NCBI GenBank assembly: GCA_022376925.1
Contig: JAIOJX010000005.1
Coordinates: forward strand, 14,970,501-15,034,500
DNA from: Tragulus kanchil
Taxonomy: Eukaryota; Chordata; Mammalia; Artiodactyla; Tragulidae
Reading direction: 5' to 3'
DNA length: 64,000 nucleotides
Shown: positions 46,245 to 58,129 of the stretch, piece after piece
Layout: the number at the start of each line of letters is the position of its first letter
Position numbering within the stretch: position 1 is the stretch's first letter
The notes under the pieces: generated by a model
What the model saw: the letters and a program-made list of their open reading frames with translations, nothing else
Told to the model about the DNA's origin: nothing
The model's database searches: none
Translations under genes and position numbers: made by a program

Positions 46245-48608
46245 ACTATCCTTAGTTCTTCTCATTCTTTGAACTTTATTCTGTTCTTTAGAAGTTATTT
46301 CCACCCTTCTATCCTCCAGCTCACTTATCTGTTCTTGTGCCTCATACTCTACTATTGATTGCTTCTAGAGTTGTTGGTTTGTTTGGGTTTTTTTTTTGCC
46401 TCTGAGTCGTCATTTATTTTCATCAGTCTTTATTTTTCGGCATGTGTGGGCCTGTCATCACAGTGGCCTCTCTCATTGTAGAGCACCACTGCTCTACAAT
46501 GTAGACACATGCGTTCCAGAGCTGGCTCATAATTGGACACCGGTCCAGCTACTCCTTAGCACGTGGGACCTTCCCGGGCCAGGGACCGAACTGGTGCCCC
46601 TTGCACTGCAAGGCGGACTCTTTACCCACTGGACCACCAGAGAAGCCCTGGAGTATTTTTAAGTTGAGTAATTGTGTTGTTTGTCTCTGTTTATTCTTAA
46701 TTTCTTATACATCTTTGTTCAGTGTGTTCATTGATTCTTGCATTTTCTCCATTCTGTTTTCAAAGTTTTGGAACATCTTTACTATCTTTATTCTGAATTA
46801 TCTTTTAGAAAGTTTGTCTAATTCCTCTTCATTTATTTGGACTTGTGTATTTGTAGATTGTTCCTTCATTTGTGCAGTAATTCTCTGCCTTTTCATTATT
46901 ATTATTAATTTTTTAACGTACTGTGTTGGGATCTTCTTTTCCCAAGCTTCAACATTGAATTCTTTCTTCCTATTGGTTTCTGCCCTTGTAAGGTTGGTTC
47001 CATGGTTTATGTAAGCTTTGTGTAGGATGTAGGAGGAAGTGAGTTTTTATTTTTTATTTTTTTCCTCTGATGGGCAGCTTGAGTTAGGTCTGCTGATGAT
47101 TAGTCTTGTATTTTTGTCTTCTTACTTGGATGCAGCATCTTGGTCAGGGTGCTGATGGTGGTTGGGTGATGCCGGGTCTTTCATGCAAGTGCTTGCCTTT
47201 GTGGGAGTTCTCACTGTTTAACGCTCCCTAAGTTAGGCCTTTTCTGGTAGTGTCGGGTCTTGGAGTCAGTTCTTCCTCTCCAAAGCCCCTGGACTTGATG
47301 TCTGATCAGGGAATGGAGATTCCACGACTTGTTTATTATGGCATTAAATGATATTAAAACAAATGTACATAAATGAGAAACAGAAGGCGTACAAATGGCA
47401 ATTAAAATATCATGCAAATGGAATTACTATCCTTAGTTCTTCTCATTCTTTGAACTTTATTCTGTTCTTTAGAAGTTATTTCCACCCTTCTATCCTCCAG
47501 CTCACTTATCTGTTCTTGTGCCTCATACTCTACTATTGATTGCTTCTAGAGTTGTTGGTTTGTTTGGGTTTTTTTTTTGCCTCTGAGTCGTCATTTATTT
47601 TCATCAGTCTTTATTTTTCGGCATGTGTGGGCCTGTCATCACAGTGGCCTCTCTCATTGTAGAGCACCACTGCTCTACAATGTAGACACATGCGTTCCAG
47701 AGCTGGCTCATAATTGGACACCGGTCCAGCTACTCCTTAGCACGTGGGACCTTCCCGGGCCAGGGACCGAACTGGTGCCCCTTGCACTGCAAGGCGGACT
47801 CTTTACCCACTGGACCACCAGAGAAGCCCTGGAGTATTTTTAAGTTGAGTAATTGTGTTGTTTGTCTCTGTTTATTCTTAATTTCTTATACATCTTTGTT
47901 CAGTGTGTTCATTGATTCTTGCATTTTCTCCATTCTGTTTTCAAAGTTTTGGAACATCTTTACTATCTTTATTCTGAATTATCTTTTAGAAAGTTTGTCT
48001 AATTCCTCTTCATTTATTTGGACTTGTGTATTTGTAGATTGTTCCTTCATTTGTGCAGTAATTCTCTGCCTTTTCATTATTATTATTAATTTTTTAACGT
48101 ACTGTGTTGGGATCTTCTTTTCCCAAGCTTCAACATTGAATTCTTTCTTCCTATTGGTTTCTGCCCTTGTAAGGTTGGTTCCATGGTTTATGTAAGCTTT
48201 GTGTAGGATGTAGGAGGAAGTGAGTTTTTATTTTTTATTTTTTTCCTCTGATGGGCAGCTTGAGTTAGGTCTGCTGATGATTAGTCTTGTATTTTTGTCT
48301 TCTTACTTGGATGCAGCATCTTGGTCAGGGTGCTGATGGTGGTTGGGTGATGCCGGGTCTTTCATGCAAGTGCTTGCCTTTGTGGGAGTTCTCACTGTTT
48401 AACGCTCCCTAAGTTAGGCCTTTTCTGGTAGTGTCGGGTCTTGGAGTCAGTTCTTCCTCTCCAAAGCCCCTGGACTTGATGTCTGATCAGGGAATGGAGA
48501 TTCCACGACTTGTTTATTATGGCATTAAATGATATTAAAACAAATGTACATAAATGAGAAACAGAAGGCGTACCCCTGACAAATGGCAATTAAAATATCA
48601 TGCAAATG
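46245..48608. repeat. Tandem duplication 15 (period 1181)
   Basis: 46245-47419 recurs at 47426-48608. The right copy has seven extra bases (CCCCTGA) near 48574 that the left copy lacks. Confidence 0.93.
46395..46650 (-). repeat. CHR-type SINE nested in L1 ORF1, with a small inverted insertion
   Basis: CATTTATTTTCATCAGTC to GGACCACCAGAGAAGCCC. It contains a 12-bp perfect hairpin at 46474-46501. Duplicate at 47576-47831. Confidence 0.85.
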
Positions 48609-48919
48609 TTATCTAACATACTGGAATATACACACAAACATATACAGCTGTAACAAAATTCAAACAGTCCAAAAAAAAAAAAAAACCCCCACAGGACAAT
48701 ACATTAGCACAATGAATAGAGGAAACCAAAAATGATATCTATCAGTTAAGAATCAAACTAACTAAATCACAAATTGAAAAACAATACTAGAACAAGGTCC
48801 CAGTTGGGGATAAAGCAATGAAAACAAGACAAACTAAGAAATATGTTGAGAAAAATAAAGAAGAGAAAGGAAATACAGAAAAGAAAGAATTGTAATGCAG
48901 AGTTAAATACAGGAAGATA

Positions 48920-49202
48920 GGGCTTCCCTGGTGGTCCGGTGGGTAAAGAGTCCGCCTTGCAGTGCAAGGGGCGCCGGTTCGATCCCTGGCCCAGGAAGAT
49001 CCCACGTGCTGCAGAGCGGCTGGACCAGTGTGTCCAATTACCAGCCGGTGCTCTGGAGCGCATGCACCCAGAGCCGCTGCTCTGCAACGAGAGAGGCCAC
49101 TGCGATGAGAGGCCCACACAGACCAAAGAATTAAGATGGATGAAAATAAATAAACAAATACAAAACCAATAAAAGAAGCCAAAATTTTTAAAATAAATAA
49201 AT
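48920..49202 (+). repeat. CHR-type SINE, short-tail form, 15-bp target-site duplication
   Basis: AAATACAGGAAGATA lies at 48905-48919 and 49203-49217. The element is complete, with an AAATAAATAAATA end, inserted in L1 5' sequence. Confidence 0.9.
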
Positions 49203-50039
49203 AAATACAGGAAGATAAAGATTTGTATTTATCAAAGTTTAGTGCAACAGGAAAAGAACAGTAGAGAAAGCAAAGGAATAGTTATAGAGAAAATAAAAGA
49301 TGGAGAAAATTTAAAAATTATAATGAAGAGAGAGAAAAATATACAAAAACAAAACCTCCACAGAACTTTAAAAGGTCAATGCAGAAGCAGAAGTATATAA
49401 CCAAATAAAATATGTGATTTTAAAAAGTCTTAAAAACTTGAATATATTTAATAGTACTAATAAGATTGGCAACTACAGTAGCTGAGGGTGAAGGGGAAAA
49501 AAGGTGGGGGGAGGAGAAAAAAAGAGAAAAATATCCAGAAGCAACTCCAGAGCAAGTCAAAATGTAAAAATGTTTCTATTTTGGGGAATCTGATGTGAGG
49601 AACCTTCTCCATGCTGGCTGTGTGGGAGCTACGGCCCTCTTCCTTGCCTCCAGCAGCAGTTCGATCAGATCAGAAGGCCTCTTAAACTGTTTTCCTTAGC
49701 TCCGCCTGTTCAAGCACTGAAAGGCCAGCCCTGGCCTGGGTGGGTCAGGCTCTTGATGAATCCACTTGTCTTTGTTGCTGGGTGGAGCTATGTTCCCTCC
49801 CTGTTGTCTGACCTGAGGCCAGACTATGGTAGGGTTGATCGTGACCTTCTCCAAAAGCACCTGTTCCCACATGCTGCACCAGGACCGATGCCACAGTGTC
49901 CCTGACTCTGTGTATATATATGAATATAATTGTTCATTTTTTTTTTTATCTGCAGTGTTGGTTGTTATTTCTCCCTTTTCATTTATTTTGTTTAGTTGGG
50001 TCCTCTTTTGTTCACAGTGACCCTGACCTGTTTGCCAAT

Positions 50040-51240
50040 TTTGACACCTCTGTTAGTCAAGTTTCTTGACCCTTCTGAAGAACCAGATCTTGGTTTTATT
50101 GATTTTTTTTTCCTGTTTTTTTTTTAATCTCTATTTTATTTAATTCATCTCTGATCTTTGTTATTTCCTTTTTTCTGTTGACTTTAGGCTGTGTTTGTTC
50201 CTTTAGGTGGTAAGTTAAGTTGTTTATTTGAGGGTTTTTCTTTCTTTCTTTCTTTCTTTTTTTTTTTGAGGACGGGCTGTATTGCTGTGGACTTCCCTCC
50301 AATAATTGCTTTTGCTGTATCCCATAGATTATAATACATCAAACTACCCTAAATGATATAACAGACTAATCCATACTTTCAGGACAGTACATTTAAAGAA
50401 AAAACCCAGAATACACATATTTTTCAAGTGCACAAGGAATATCCTCATACCACATACTAAGGCACAAAGCAAGCTTCAACAAATTTAAGAGTACAGTTGT
50501 ATGGTTGTGTTTTCATTGTCATTTGTCTCAGGGTATCTTTAAGTTTTCTCTTTGATTTCATTGTTGATCCATTGGGGTTTTTTTAGTGGCATGTTATTTA
50601 GTCTCAGTGCAATCTCTTTTTTTCCTCATTTATTTTTCTGTGGTTGATTTCTAGTTTCATGCTATTAGGGTCAGAAAAGATGATTGAAATAATTTCTGTA
50701 CTCTTAAATTTGTTGAAGCTTGCTTTGTGCCTTAGTATGTGGTATGAGGATATTCCTTGTGCACTTGAAAAATATGTGTATTCTGGGTTTTTTCTTTAAA
50801 TGTACTGTCCTGAAAGTATGGATTAGTCTGTTATATCATTTAGGGTAGTTTGATGTATTATAATTAATGTCTTTGATTTCCTTGAATCTAATGGGTCTCC
50901 TCTTTTTTGTGCAATTTATCTATTGAAGTCAGCTGTCTGATTTGTAGGATTCCCCACAGTCTGGGTTTTCTGAATTATACACTCACGTGTGCAATTTCAG
51001 TATGTGTTTCAGTGTATTTCAGTCTGTGTCTTTGTCCTCTGTTTCCTATAAATTGGCCATTGAATTCAGAGACTTGTTCAGATTCAGGCTAAATCCCTTT
51101 GGTAAGAGTATATATTATTATGAATTTATGTGTTTAAACTCATAAGATTTCAATCCATTTTATATTACCTTTATTGAAATTCAAGTTGTCTCATCTTTGA
51201 CCAATGGAGAACTTCTTCCAGTTGCCTTTCCTGGATGCTT
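50040..51240 (-). mobile_element. Antisense L1 ORF2 fragment with inverted insertion
   Basis: The + strand reads AACCAGATCTTGGTTTTATT, then GTTTATTTGAGGGTTTTTC, TTTTGCTGTATCCCATAG and GTGTTTTCATTGTCATTTGT, the complement of L1 ORF2 before and within the RT domain. A (TTTC)n tract lies at 50238-50258. The element is interrupted at 50328-50496 by an inverted copy of its own sequence from 50696-50864. Confidence 0.8.
50328..50864. repeat. Perfect 169-bp inverted repeat with 199-bp spacer
   Basis: 50328-50496 is the exact reverse complement of 50696-50864 by base-by-base reading. The right arm continues naturally into L1 on both sides, so the left arm is the inserted one. Confidence 0.93.
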
Positions 51241-51482
51241 TGGACATGACCTTAGAAGTCTTGAATAGTGTCTCTGCTTTCTGGTAGGACAACATACATT
51301 ATGTATATCCTATGCATTTCCTGCCCCAGATCTAGAATCACCCACTTCTCCAAGTTTGCTTCTTCAAGTGGGAGTTGGTATTTCAAAGCTGTAGTGCAGA
51401 TGACAGGAATGAGCACTGCTAGTGAAAAAATGCAGGAAACTAGATATTTCATACCAGTGATACTTTGCATATGTATGCGTGT

Positions 51483-51598
51483 GTGTGCACTCACTTGTGC
51501 CTGACTCTTTGTGACCCTATGGACTGTAGCTCACCAGGCTCCTCTGCCCATAGAATTTTCCAGGCAAGAATACTAGAGTGGGTTGCCATTTCCTCCTA
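51483..51598 (-). repeat. Bov-tA SINE, truncated
   Basis: TGTGCACTCACTTGTGCCTG to GTGGGTTGCCATTTCCTCC. Confidence 0.8.
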
Positions 51599-51599
51599 A

Positions 51600-52220
51600 C
51601 ACGGCCACTGCCAATACACGAAGAAGTTAAATTGTTGCTGATACTCATCCCAAACTCCTCCTTTGTTTCACAGTAATTTTGTACAAGTATTTCAGATTAT
51701 AGATACGCCTCAGATTATACTGTTTGTGGACCTCAGCTCCAGATCTTTGCTTGCGGTGCAATAATAGAGCTGAACTATGTAAATACTGCGCCCATATCCA
51801 CTGGTTTAATGGTAGGCTTTGTTAATGGAGGGTACTGTTGGGGTTGGGGACAGGAAGGTACTGGAGGAGGAAGAGGCTTCCCTTTCTGATTCTCCTGTGC
51901 TTATCTCTTTGAGCTCCCCTGCAGAGCCTTTGGTTCCTTCCAGCAGTGCCCATGAGCCCACAACAAGCAGCAGGCAGTTTCCCCAGCTCACCAATTTTTA
52001 GATGGCTTTGTGGAGTGGTGTGCTGCTGGCCTAGCAGCTTCCTCTAAGTGGCTGCTGCTGGCACTCTGTAGTGAATTCTGATAAAGGCACCTCTCTGTGG
52101 ATGGCTTCTCTGAGAACTCCACAGAGGATCTCTAAGGGGTCCATGGCGGCCACACAAGCCACCTCAGTCATGCCCTCTTCAACAAGGAAATGACTGGGGC
52201 TCGGGGGAGGGTGTTTCTTG
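51600..52220. other. Intergenic, unassigned
   Basis: Moderately GC-rich sequence, possibly an ancient repeat. The open frames on both strands at 51806-52001 mirror each other and resemble no family I know. Confidence 0.35.
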
Positions 52221-52221
52221 G

Positions 52222-52435
52222 GAGCTTCCCAAGTGGTACCTAGTGATGAAGAACCCACCTGCCAATGCAGGAGATTGAAAAGTGTGGGTTCGATCCCAGC
52301 GTCAGGAAGATCCTCAGGAGAAGGGAATGGCAACCCACTTCAGTATTCTTACCTGGGAAATCCCATGGACAGAGCAGCCTGGTGGACTACAGTCCATGGG
52401 GTTGCAAAAAGTCAGACATGATGGAAGTGACGCAC
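52222..52435 (+). repeat. Bov-tA SINE
   Basis: GAGCTTCCCAAGTGGTACCT to AAAAAGTCAGACATGATGG. Confidence 0.87.
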
Positions 52436-52755
52436 ACATGATGGAAGCTATTTATCAGTTTAGGAGTGGTGGCTTCTCTCTGTATCTACCATTCTTATAT
52501 GGTGAATATTCTCTTCACCTGTTACTAGGCAGCCCACCTTTTACTCCAGTTCTATTAATAATTCTTCATAGTAATGCCCTCTGTTCAAATTACTGCTTAC
52601 TTTCTATCTCTTGACCAGACCCTGACTGAGACAAACCCTCTTGGATCTAATGTAATATTTCAGGTCACTATCAACAATTTTGGTTGCTGAACTTCAATCC
52701 TCAGGAAGAACTCAAATACAGGACATTTTGATAACAAGTATGCTTTTCTACTTTT

Positions 52756-53076
52756 TTTTTTTTTAAGATTTATTTATTTATTTTGGTGGGGGTGGGTTAG
52801 GGAGGGAGGGGAGCGGGTGGGTCACTTCTATTGGTCTTTCATTTGTCTATTTTCATCCGTCTTTGTCCTTTGGCTCCTGTGGGCCTCCCATCGCGGTGGC
52901 CTCTGTTGTCACAGAGCACCGGCTCTGGACGCACACTCCAGAGCTCAGGCTCGGTAATTGGACACATCAGTCCAGCCGCTCCGCGGCACGTGGGATCTTC
53001 CCAGGCCAAGGATCTAACCGGCACCCCTTGCACTGCAAGGCGGTGTCCTTACCCACTGGACCACCAGGGGAAGACC
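52756..53076 (-). repeat. CHR-type SINE, long-tail form, 15-bp target-site duplication
   Basis: TGCTTTTCTACTTTT lies at 52741-52755 and 53077-53091. The + strand carries GGTGGGGGTGGGTTAGGGAG at the tail end. Confidence 0.9.
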
Positions 53077-53091
53077 TGCTTTTCTACTTTT

Positions 53092-53629
53092 AAAGTCAGT
53101 TTTGCTAGACAAAGAGTTCTTGGTTCTCATTTTATTTCCTTGAATACTTTAATATTTTCTCCTCACATGAATTAATAATGTTGAAGCCTTATGCAAATCC
53201 AATTTATTCTCACACAATTTTTAACCTAAATGAGTACTTTTAAAACTGTAAAGTCTAGACTAGAATATGTCTTCTTTGTTCTCAGTGTTTTCAGGTATAC
53301 AGTACGCTCTTTCAGGATGAGATTTCAAATACACATATGAAAAAATATATACATATTTGGAATATATATATTTTATTTCAGAGAACGTTCTCTTGAATTA
53401 TCATATGTTGTGTTCTGTTAGCAAGCAATGGTTTTATCAAGAACTCTTAATCCATATATTGGATTTTCTTTACCTATCCTCAATATTTTTCTCAAAAATA
53501 ATTTGTTTCATTTATTTAAAATCTCATCTTCAAAGTCTAGTTTACTTGAGCACCATCTGTATTTACTTCTGTGTTCCTTCTAGTTCAGTATTATTTGTTT
53601 ACTTTTTAATTACTGATTTATTTTAATTG
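53092..53629. other. Intergenic, A/T-rich, unassigned
   Basis: No gene signature. The 89-residue open frame at 53357-53626 is low-complexity A/T-rich translation. Confidence 0.4.
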
Positions 53630-53742
53630 GCCTGCACTGGGTTTTAGTTGTGGCATGCAGGATCTAGCTCCCTGGATTGAACCGGGGCCCCCTGCATTGG
53701 GAGCACAGAATCTTAGCCCTTGTATAACTAAAGAAGTCCCTA
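53630..53742 (-). repeat. Degraded CHR-type SINE
   Basis: GGATTGAACCGGGGCCCCCT and AAGAAGTCCC. Mostly copied at 54790-54894. Confidence 0.65.
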
Positions 53743-55940
53743 ATTCAGTATTTTCTGAAACTACTTTTTCCTCTTATCTCTGATTCTTTACCCAATTGTT
53801 ACTTTATTTCTGAGGGTTTTTAATTCTGATTTTTTTTTTCGTATCTTACACAAGTTTCTTAATATCACAGTTGCTTTTTTAAAATTTTGTCCTCGTTTAT
53901 TGGTTTTTTATTTATTTAATTTCGTCCCTCTTTTTTCTTTGGCCTGTGTGAGCCTCCCATTGCAGCGGCCTGTCTTGTTGCAGAGCACTGGCTCTGGGCG
54001 CATGCACTCCAGAGCGCTGGCTTGTAGCTGGACACACTGGTCCAGCCGCTCCACAGCACATGGGACTGGATCACCAGGGAAGCCCCTCTCGTCACAGTTT
54101 AGATCTGATTTTCTTTTCCAGCATTGACACTTTGCAATTTTGCATTTGTGGCTTGACCCCACACTCTTGTATTTTGGGGTTTGTGGCATTACCTATTTTC
54201 TAATTTTGTTGTAAACATTGCCCCATGCATTTTTGGTTTCACTATAGAGTCTGTTTTGATGTGGTGACTCATGGAGATCCAAGATTCATGTATGCCCTCT
54301 TCCCAGAATCTGTTTATATTTTTACAGGCTCGTGAATCCTTCCCTTCTTGTGTCCCTGAGACAGTCTGACCTTAGCTGAGCATGACAGGGAGGGACTAGG
54401 GTCGTTCAGGGTGTTGCCTGGGTTGGCAGAGTACGTTGCATCACATCCTCATTCTTAAGTGATGCCTTCACTTGGTTAGATTACATGTTGTCCATAGTTC
54501 CCCCTTTCTACTATATATGTTCCACTATCTTTGGGATATGTTTACTTTTGACAATATGGCTTCGATTGTTAAATGTCATTTCTTTCTGGTTAGGTTATGT
54601 TTTAACCGCTGCTATTTAAGGTTATTATTTTTCTCTTTGTTTCAATTCATCATGTATGTGTTTTATGTATGTTATGTTCCTAAGACTTGATGTGCTGCTT
54701 CAATATAGAGAGTCATCTTTCTTCAATTCTAGAAAGCTACTGGCCATTATTGCTTTTTCTCACTTTTGGAATACCTCTTAGATGTACTTTGGGTTTTAGT
54801 TGTGGCATGCAGGATCTAGCTCCCTGGATTGAACCGGGGCCCCCTGCATTGGGAGCACAGAATCTTAGCCCTTGTATAACTAAAGAAGTCCCTAATTCAG
54901 TATTTTCTGAAACTACTTTTTCCTCTTATCTCTGATTCTTTACCCAATTGTTACTTTATTTCTGAGGGTTTTTAATTCTGATTTTTTTTTTCGTATCTTA
55001 CACAAGTTTCTTAATATCACAGTTGCTTTTTTAAAATTTTGTCCTCGTTTATTGGTTTTTTATTTATTTAATTTCGTCCCTCTTTTTTCTTTGGCCTGTG
55101 TGAGCCTCCCATTGCAGCGGCCTGTCTTGTTGCAGAGCACTGGCTCTGGGCGCATGCGCTCCAGAGCTCCGGCTTGTAGCTGGACACACTGGTCCAGCCG
55201 CTCCACAGCACATGGGACTGGATCACCAGGGAAGCCCCTCTCGTCACAGTTTAGATCTGATTTTCTTTTCCAGCATTGACACTTTGCAATTTTGCATTTG
55301 TGGCTTGACCCCACACTCTTGTATTTTGGGGTTTGTGGCATTACCTATTTTCTAATTTTGTTGTAAACATTGCCCCATGCATTTTTGGTTTCACTATAGA
55401 GTCTGTTTTGATGTGGTGACTCATGGAGATCCAAGATTCATGTATGCCCTCTTCCCAGAATCTGTTTATATTTTTACAGGCTCGTGAATCCTTCCCTTCT
55501 TGTGTCCCTGAGACAGTCTGACCTTAGCTGAGCATGACAGGGAGGGACTAGGGTCGTTCAGGGTGTTGCCTGGGTTGGCAGAGTACGTTGCATCACATCC
55601 TCATTCTTAAGTGATGCCTTCACTTGGTTAGATTACATGTTGTCCATAGTTCCCCCTTTCTACTATATATGTTCCACTATCTTTGGGATATGTTTACTTT
55701 TGACAATATGGCTTCGATTGTTAAATGTCATTTCTTTCTGGTTAGGTTATGTTTTAACCGCTGCTATTTAAGGTTATTATTTTTCTCTTTGTTTCAATTC
55801 ATCATGTATGTGTTTTATGTATGTTATGTTCCTAAGACTTGATGTGCTGCTTCAATATAGAGAGTCATCTTTCTTCAATTCTAGAAAGCTACTGGCCATT
55901 ATTGCTTTTTCTCACTTTTGGAATACCTCTTAGATGTACT
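53638..55940. repeat. Tandem duplication 16 (period 1152)
   Basis: 53638-54789 recurs from 54790 to about 55940. The only substitutions I see are three clustered at 54006, 54016 and 54018, inside a SINE. Confidence 0.93.
53895..54087 (-). repeat. CHR-type SINE with internal deletion
   Basis: The segment between CACATGGGAC and TGGATCACCAGGGAAGCCCC lacks the tRNA B-box region. Duplicate at 55047-55239, with three clustered substitutions. Confidence 0.82.
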
Positions 55941-56455
55941 ATTAAACCCTCATAAAATATATAGAACCTCTGAGTTTGTTGGTCACAAAAGTCAATGATT
56001 TTATTTTTTGCTTAAGCCAGTTAGAATTAGGTTTATCACTGAAACAGAAACACTCCTAATTTTTCAAAAGCAAAGAAAGAGAGAGGGGAGAAAGGTGATT
56101 TCTGAAGCTATTATTTGATTATCTGTAACTAGATGATCCTTGAAACCTAAACTATGCCTGAACTTTCTATGCATATCAATAAATACATTTACTTTTTCTC
56201 CCTTAAATCAATTACCATTGGATTCCTGACAACTGCAGCAAAAAGTCCTGATTACTATAAATGTCTGCTATGTGAGTGGCACTATGCCTGGTGCTACCTA
56301 ATAAGTGGTATTCAGAACAAAGGCTGTGTTCTCTCATAATCACAAGATTTTACACTCATTCCATGTTCTCTTCATCTCTTTGTCCCCACTTCTCTTTTCT
56401 CCCCTACCCAAACCTGGAATGCATGTTTAAACGTTACAATGTCTTCACAGTTGAT
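55941..56455. other. Intergenic, unassigned; repeated 1057 bp on
   Basis: No gene signature. It occurs again at 56998-57512 because of duplication 17. Confidence 0.4.
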
Positions 56456-56459
56456 TTTT

Positions 56460-56711
56460 TTTTTTTTAATTTGGGCCTCTTTTATTGATTTGTTATTTTT
56501 GATTTTTCCTCCATCTTTATTGTTTGGACTATGTGGGCCTCCCATTGCAGTGGACTCTCGTTGCGAATGCACTCCAGAGCGCTGACTCATAATTGGACAT
56601 ACCAATCCAGTCGCTCTGCAGCACTTGGGATCTTCCCAGGCCAGGGATTGAACCGGTGTCCCTTGCACCATAAGGCGAACTCTTTACCCACTGGACCACC
56701 AGGGAAGCCCC
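56460..56711 (-). repeat. CHR-type SINE
   Basis: It lacks about 25 bp where GTTGCGAATGCACTCC joins. It ends GGACCACCAGGGAAGCCCC. Duplicate at 57517-57768. Confidence 0.82.
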
Positions 56712-56712
56712 A

Positions 56713-56843
56713 CCGTTGAGTTTTTTTTTTTTTAAAGATTTATTTATTTATTTATTTTGGGCGGGGGTCGGGTTGGGGAGGGAGGGGAGCAGGCGGGCCA
56801 CTTCCATTGGTCTGTCGTCTCTCTATGTTCATCTGTCTTTGTT
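56713..56843 (-). repeat. CHR-type SINE tail cut by duplication 17
   Basis: Only the long-tail end of the element that is complete at 57777-58118 is present here, before the sequence jumps back. Confidence 0.8.
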
Positions 56844-57776
56844 CTTTGTTTCAATTCATCATGTATGTGTTTTATGTATGTTATGTTCCTAAGACTTGAT
56901 GTGCTGCTTCAATATAGAGAGTCATCTTTCTTCAATTCTAGAAAGCTACTGGCCATTATTGCTTTTTCTCACTTTTGGAATACCTCTTAGATGTACTATT
57001 AAACCCTCATAAAATATATAGAACCTCTGAGTTTGTTGGTCACAAAAGTCAATGATTTTATTTTTTGCTTAAGCCAGTTAGAATTAGGTTTATCACTGAA
57101 ACAGAAACACTCCTAATTTTTCAAAAGCAAAGAAAGAGAGAGGGGAGAAAGGTGATTTCTGAAGCTATTATTTGATTATCTGTAACTAGATGATCCTTGA
57201 AACCTAAACTATGCCTGAACTTTCTATGCATATCAATAAATACATTTACTTTTTCTCCCTTAAATCAATTACCATTGGATTCCTGACAACTGCAGCAAAA
57301 AGTCCTGATTACTATAAATGTCTGCTATGTGAGTGGCACTATGCCTGGTGCTACCTAATAAGTGGTATTCAGAACAAAGGCTGTGTTCTCTCATAATCAC
57401 AAGATTTTACACTCATTCCATGTTCTCTTCATCTCTTTGTCCCCACTTCTCTTTTCTCCCCTACCCAAACCTGGAATGCATGTTTAAACGTTACAATGTC
57501 TTCACAGTTGATTTTTTTTTTTTTAATTTGGGCCTCTTTTATTGATTTGTTATTTTTGATTTTTCCTCCATCTTTATTGTTTGGACTATGTGGGCCTCCC
57601 ATTGCAGTGGACTCTCGTTGCGAATGCACTCCAGAGCGCTGACTCATAATTGGACATACCAATCCAGTCGCTCTGCAGCACTTGGGATCTTCCCAGGCCA
57701 GGGATTGAACCGGTGTCCCTTGCACCATAAGGCGAACTCTTTACCCACTGGACCACCAGGGAAGCCCCACCGTTGA

Positions 57777-58118
57777 GTTTTTTTTTTTTTTTTTTAAAGA
57801 TTTATTTATTTATTTATTTTGGGCGGAGGTCGGGTTGGGGAGGGAGGGGAGCAGGCGGGCCACTTCTATTGGTCTTTCGTTTCTCTATGTTCATCTGTCT
57901 TTGTTCTTTGACTCCTGTGGGCCTCCCATCGTGGTGGCCTCTGTCGTTGCAGAGCGCCGGCTCTGGGCGCATGCGCTCCAGAGCTCTGGCTCGGTAATTG
58001 GACACATCAGTCCAGCTGCTCCGCGGCACGTGATATCTTCCCAGGCCAGGACTCGAACCGGCGCCCCTTGCACTGCAAGGCAGTGTCCTTACCCACTTGG
58101 CCACCAGGGGAAGCCCCA
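57777..58118 (-). repeat. CHR-type SINE, long-tail form, with target-site duplication
   Basis: The direct repeat ACCGTTGAGTTTTT flanks it (from about 57,769 and 58,118). The tail is G-rich on the + strand. Confidence 0.87.
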
Positions 58119-58129
58119 CCGTTGAGTTT

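Larger units (their letters stand above)
42560..49910 (-). mobile_element. Antisense L1 with 3' end, ORF2 tail, RT, ORF1 part and 5' region; internally deleted
   Basis: Reading the minus strand: a 5' region from about 49,910, purine-rich and interrupted by a SINE at 48920-49202; then ORF1 coiled-coil/RRM-type sequence ([28 protein letters not shown]) near 46,180-46,304; then directly ORF2 reverse transcriptase ([47 protein letters not shown] at 45501-45749); the ORF2 tail ([36 protein letters not shown]); and the 3' UTR. The ORF2 endonuclease and early RT are missing. Duplications 14 and 15 inflate its length. Many stops; not active. Confidence 0.85.
55787..57910. repeat. Tandem duplication 17 (period 1057)
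   Basis: 55787-56843 recurs at 56844-57910, overlapping duplication 16 so that about 150 bp are three-copy. The right copy's T run near 57780 is longer. Confidence 0.93.
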
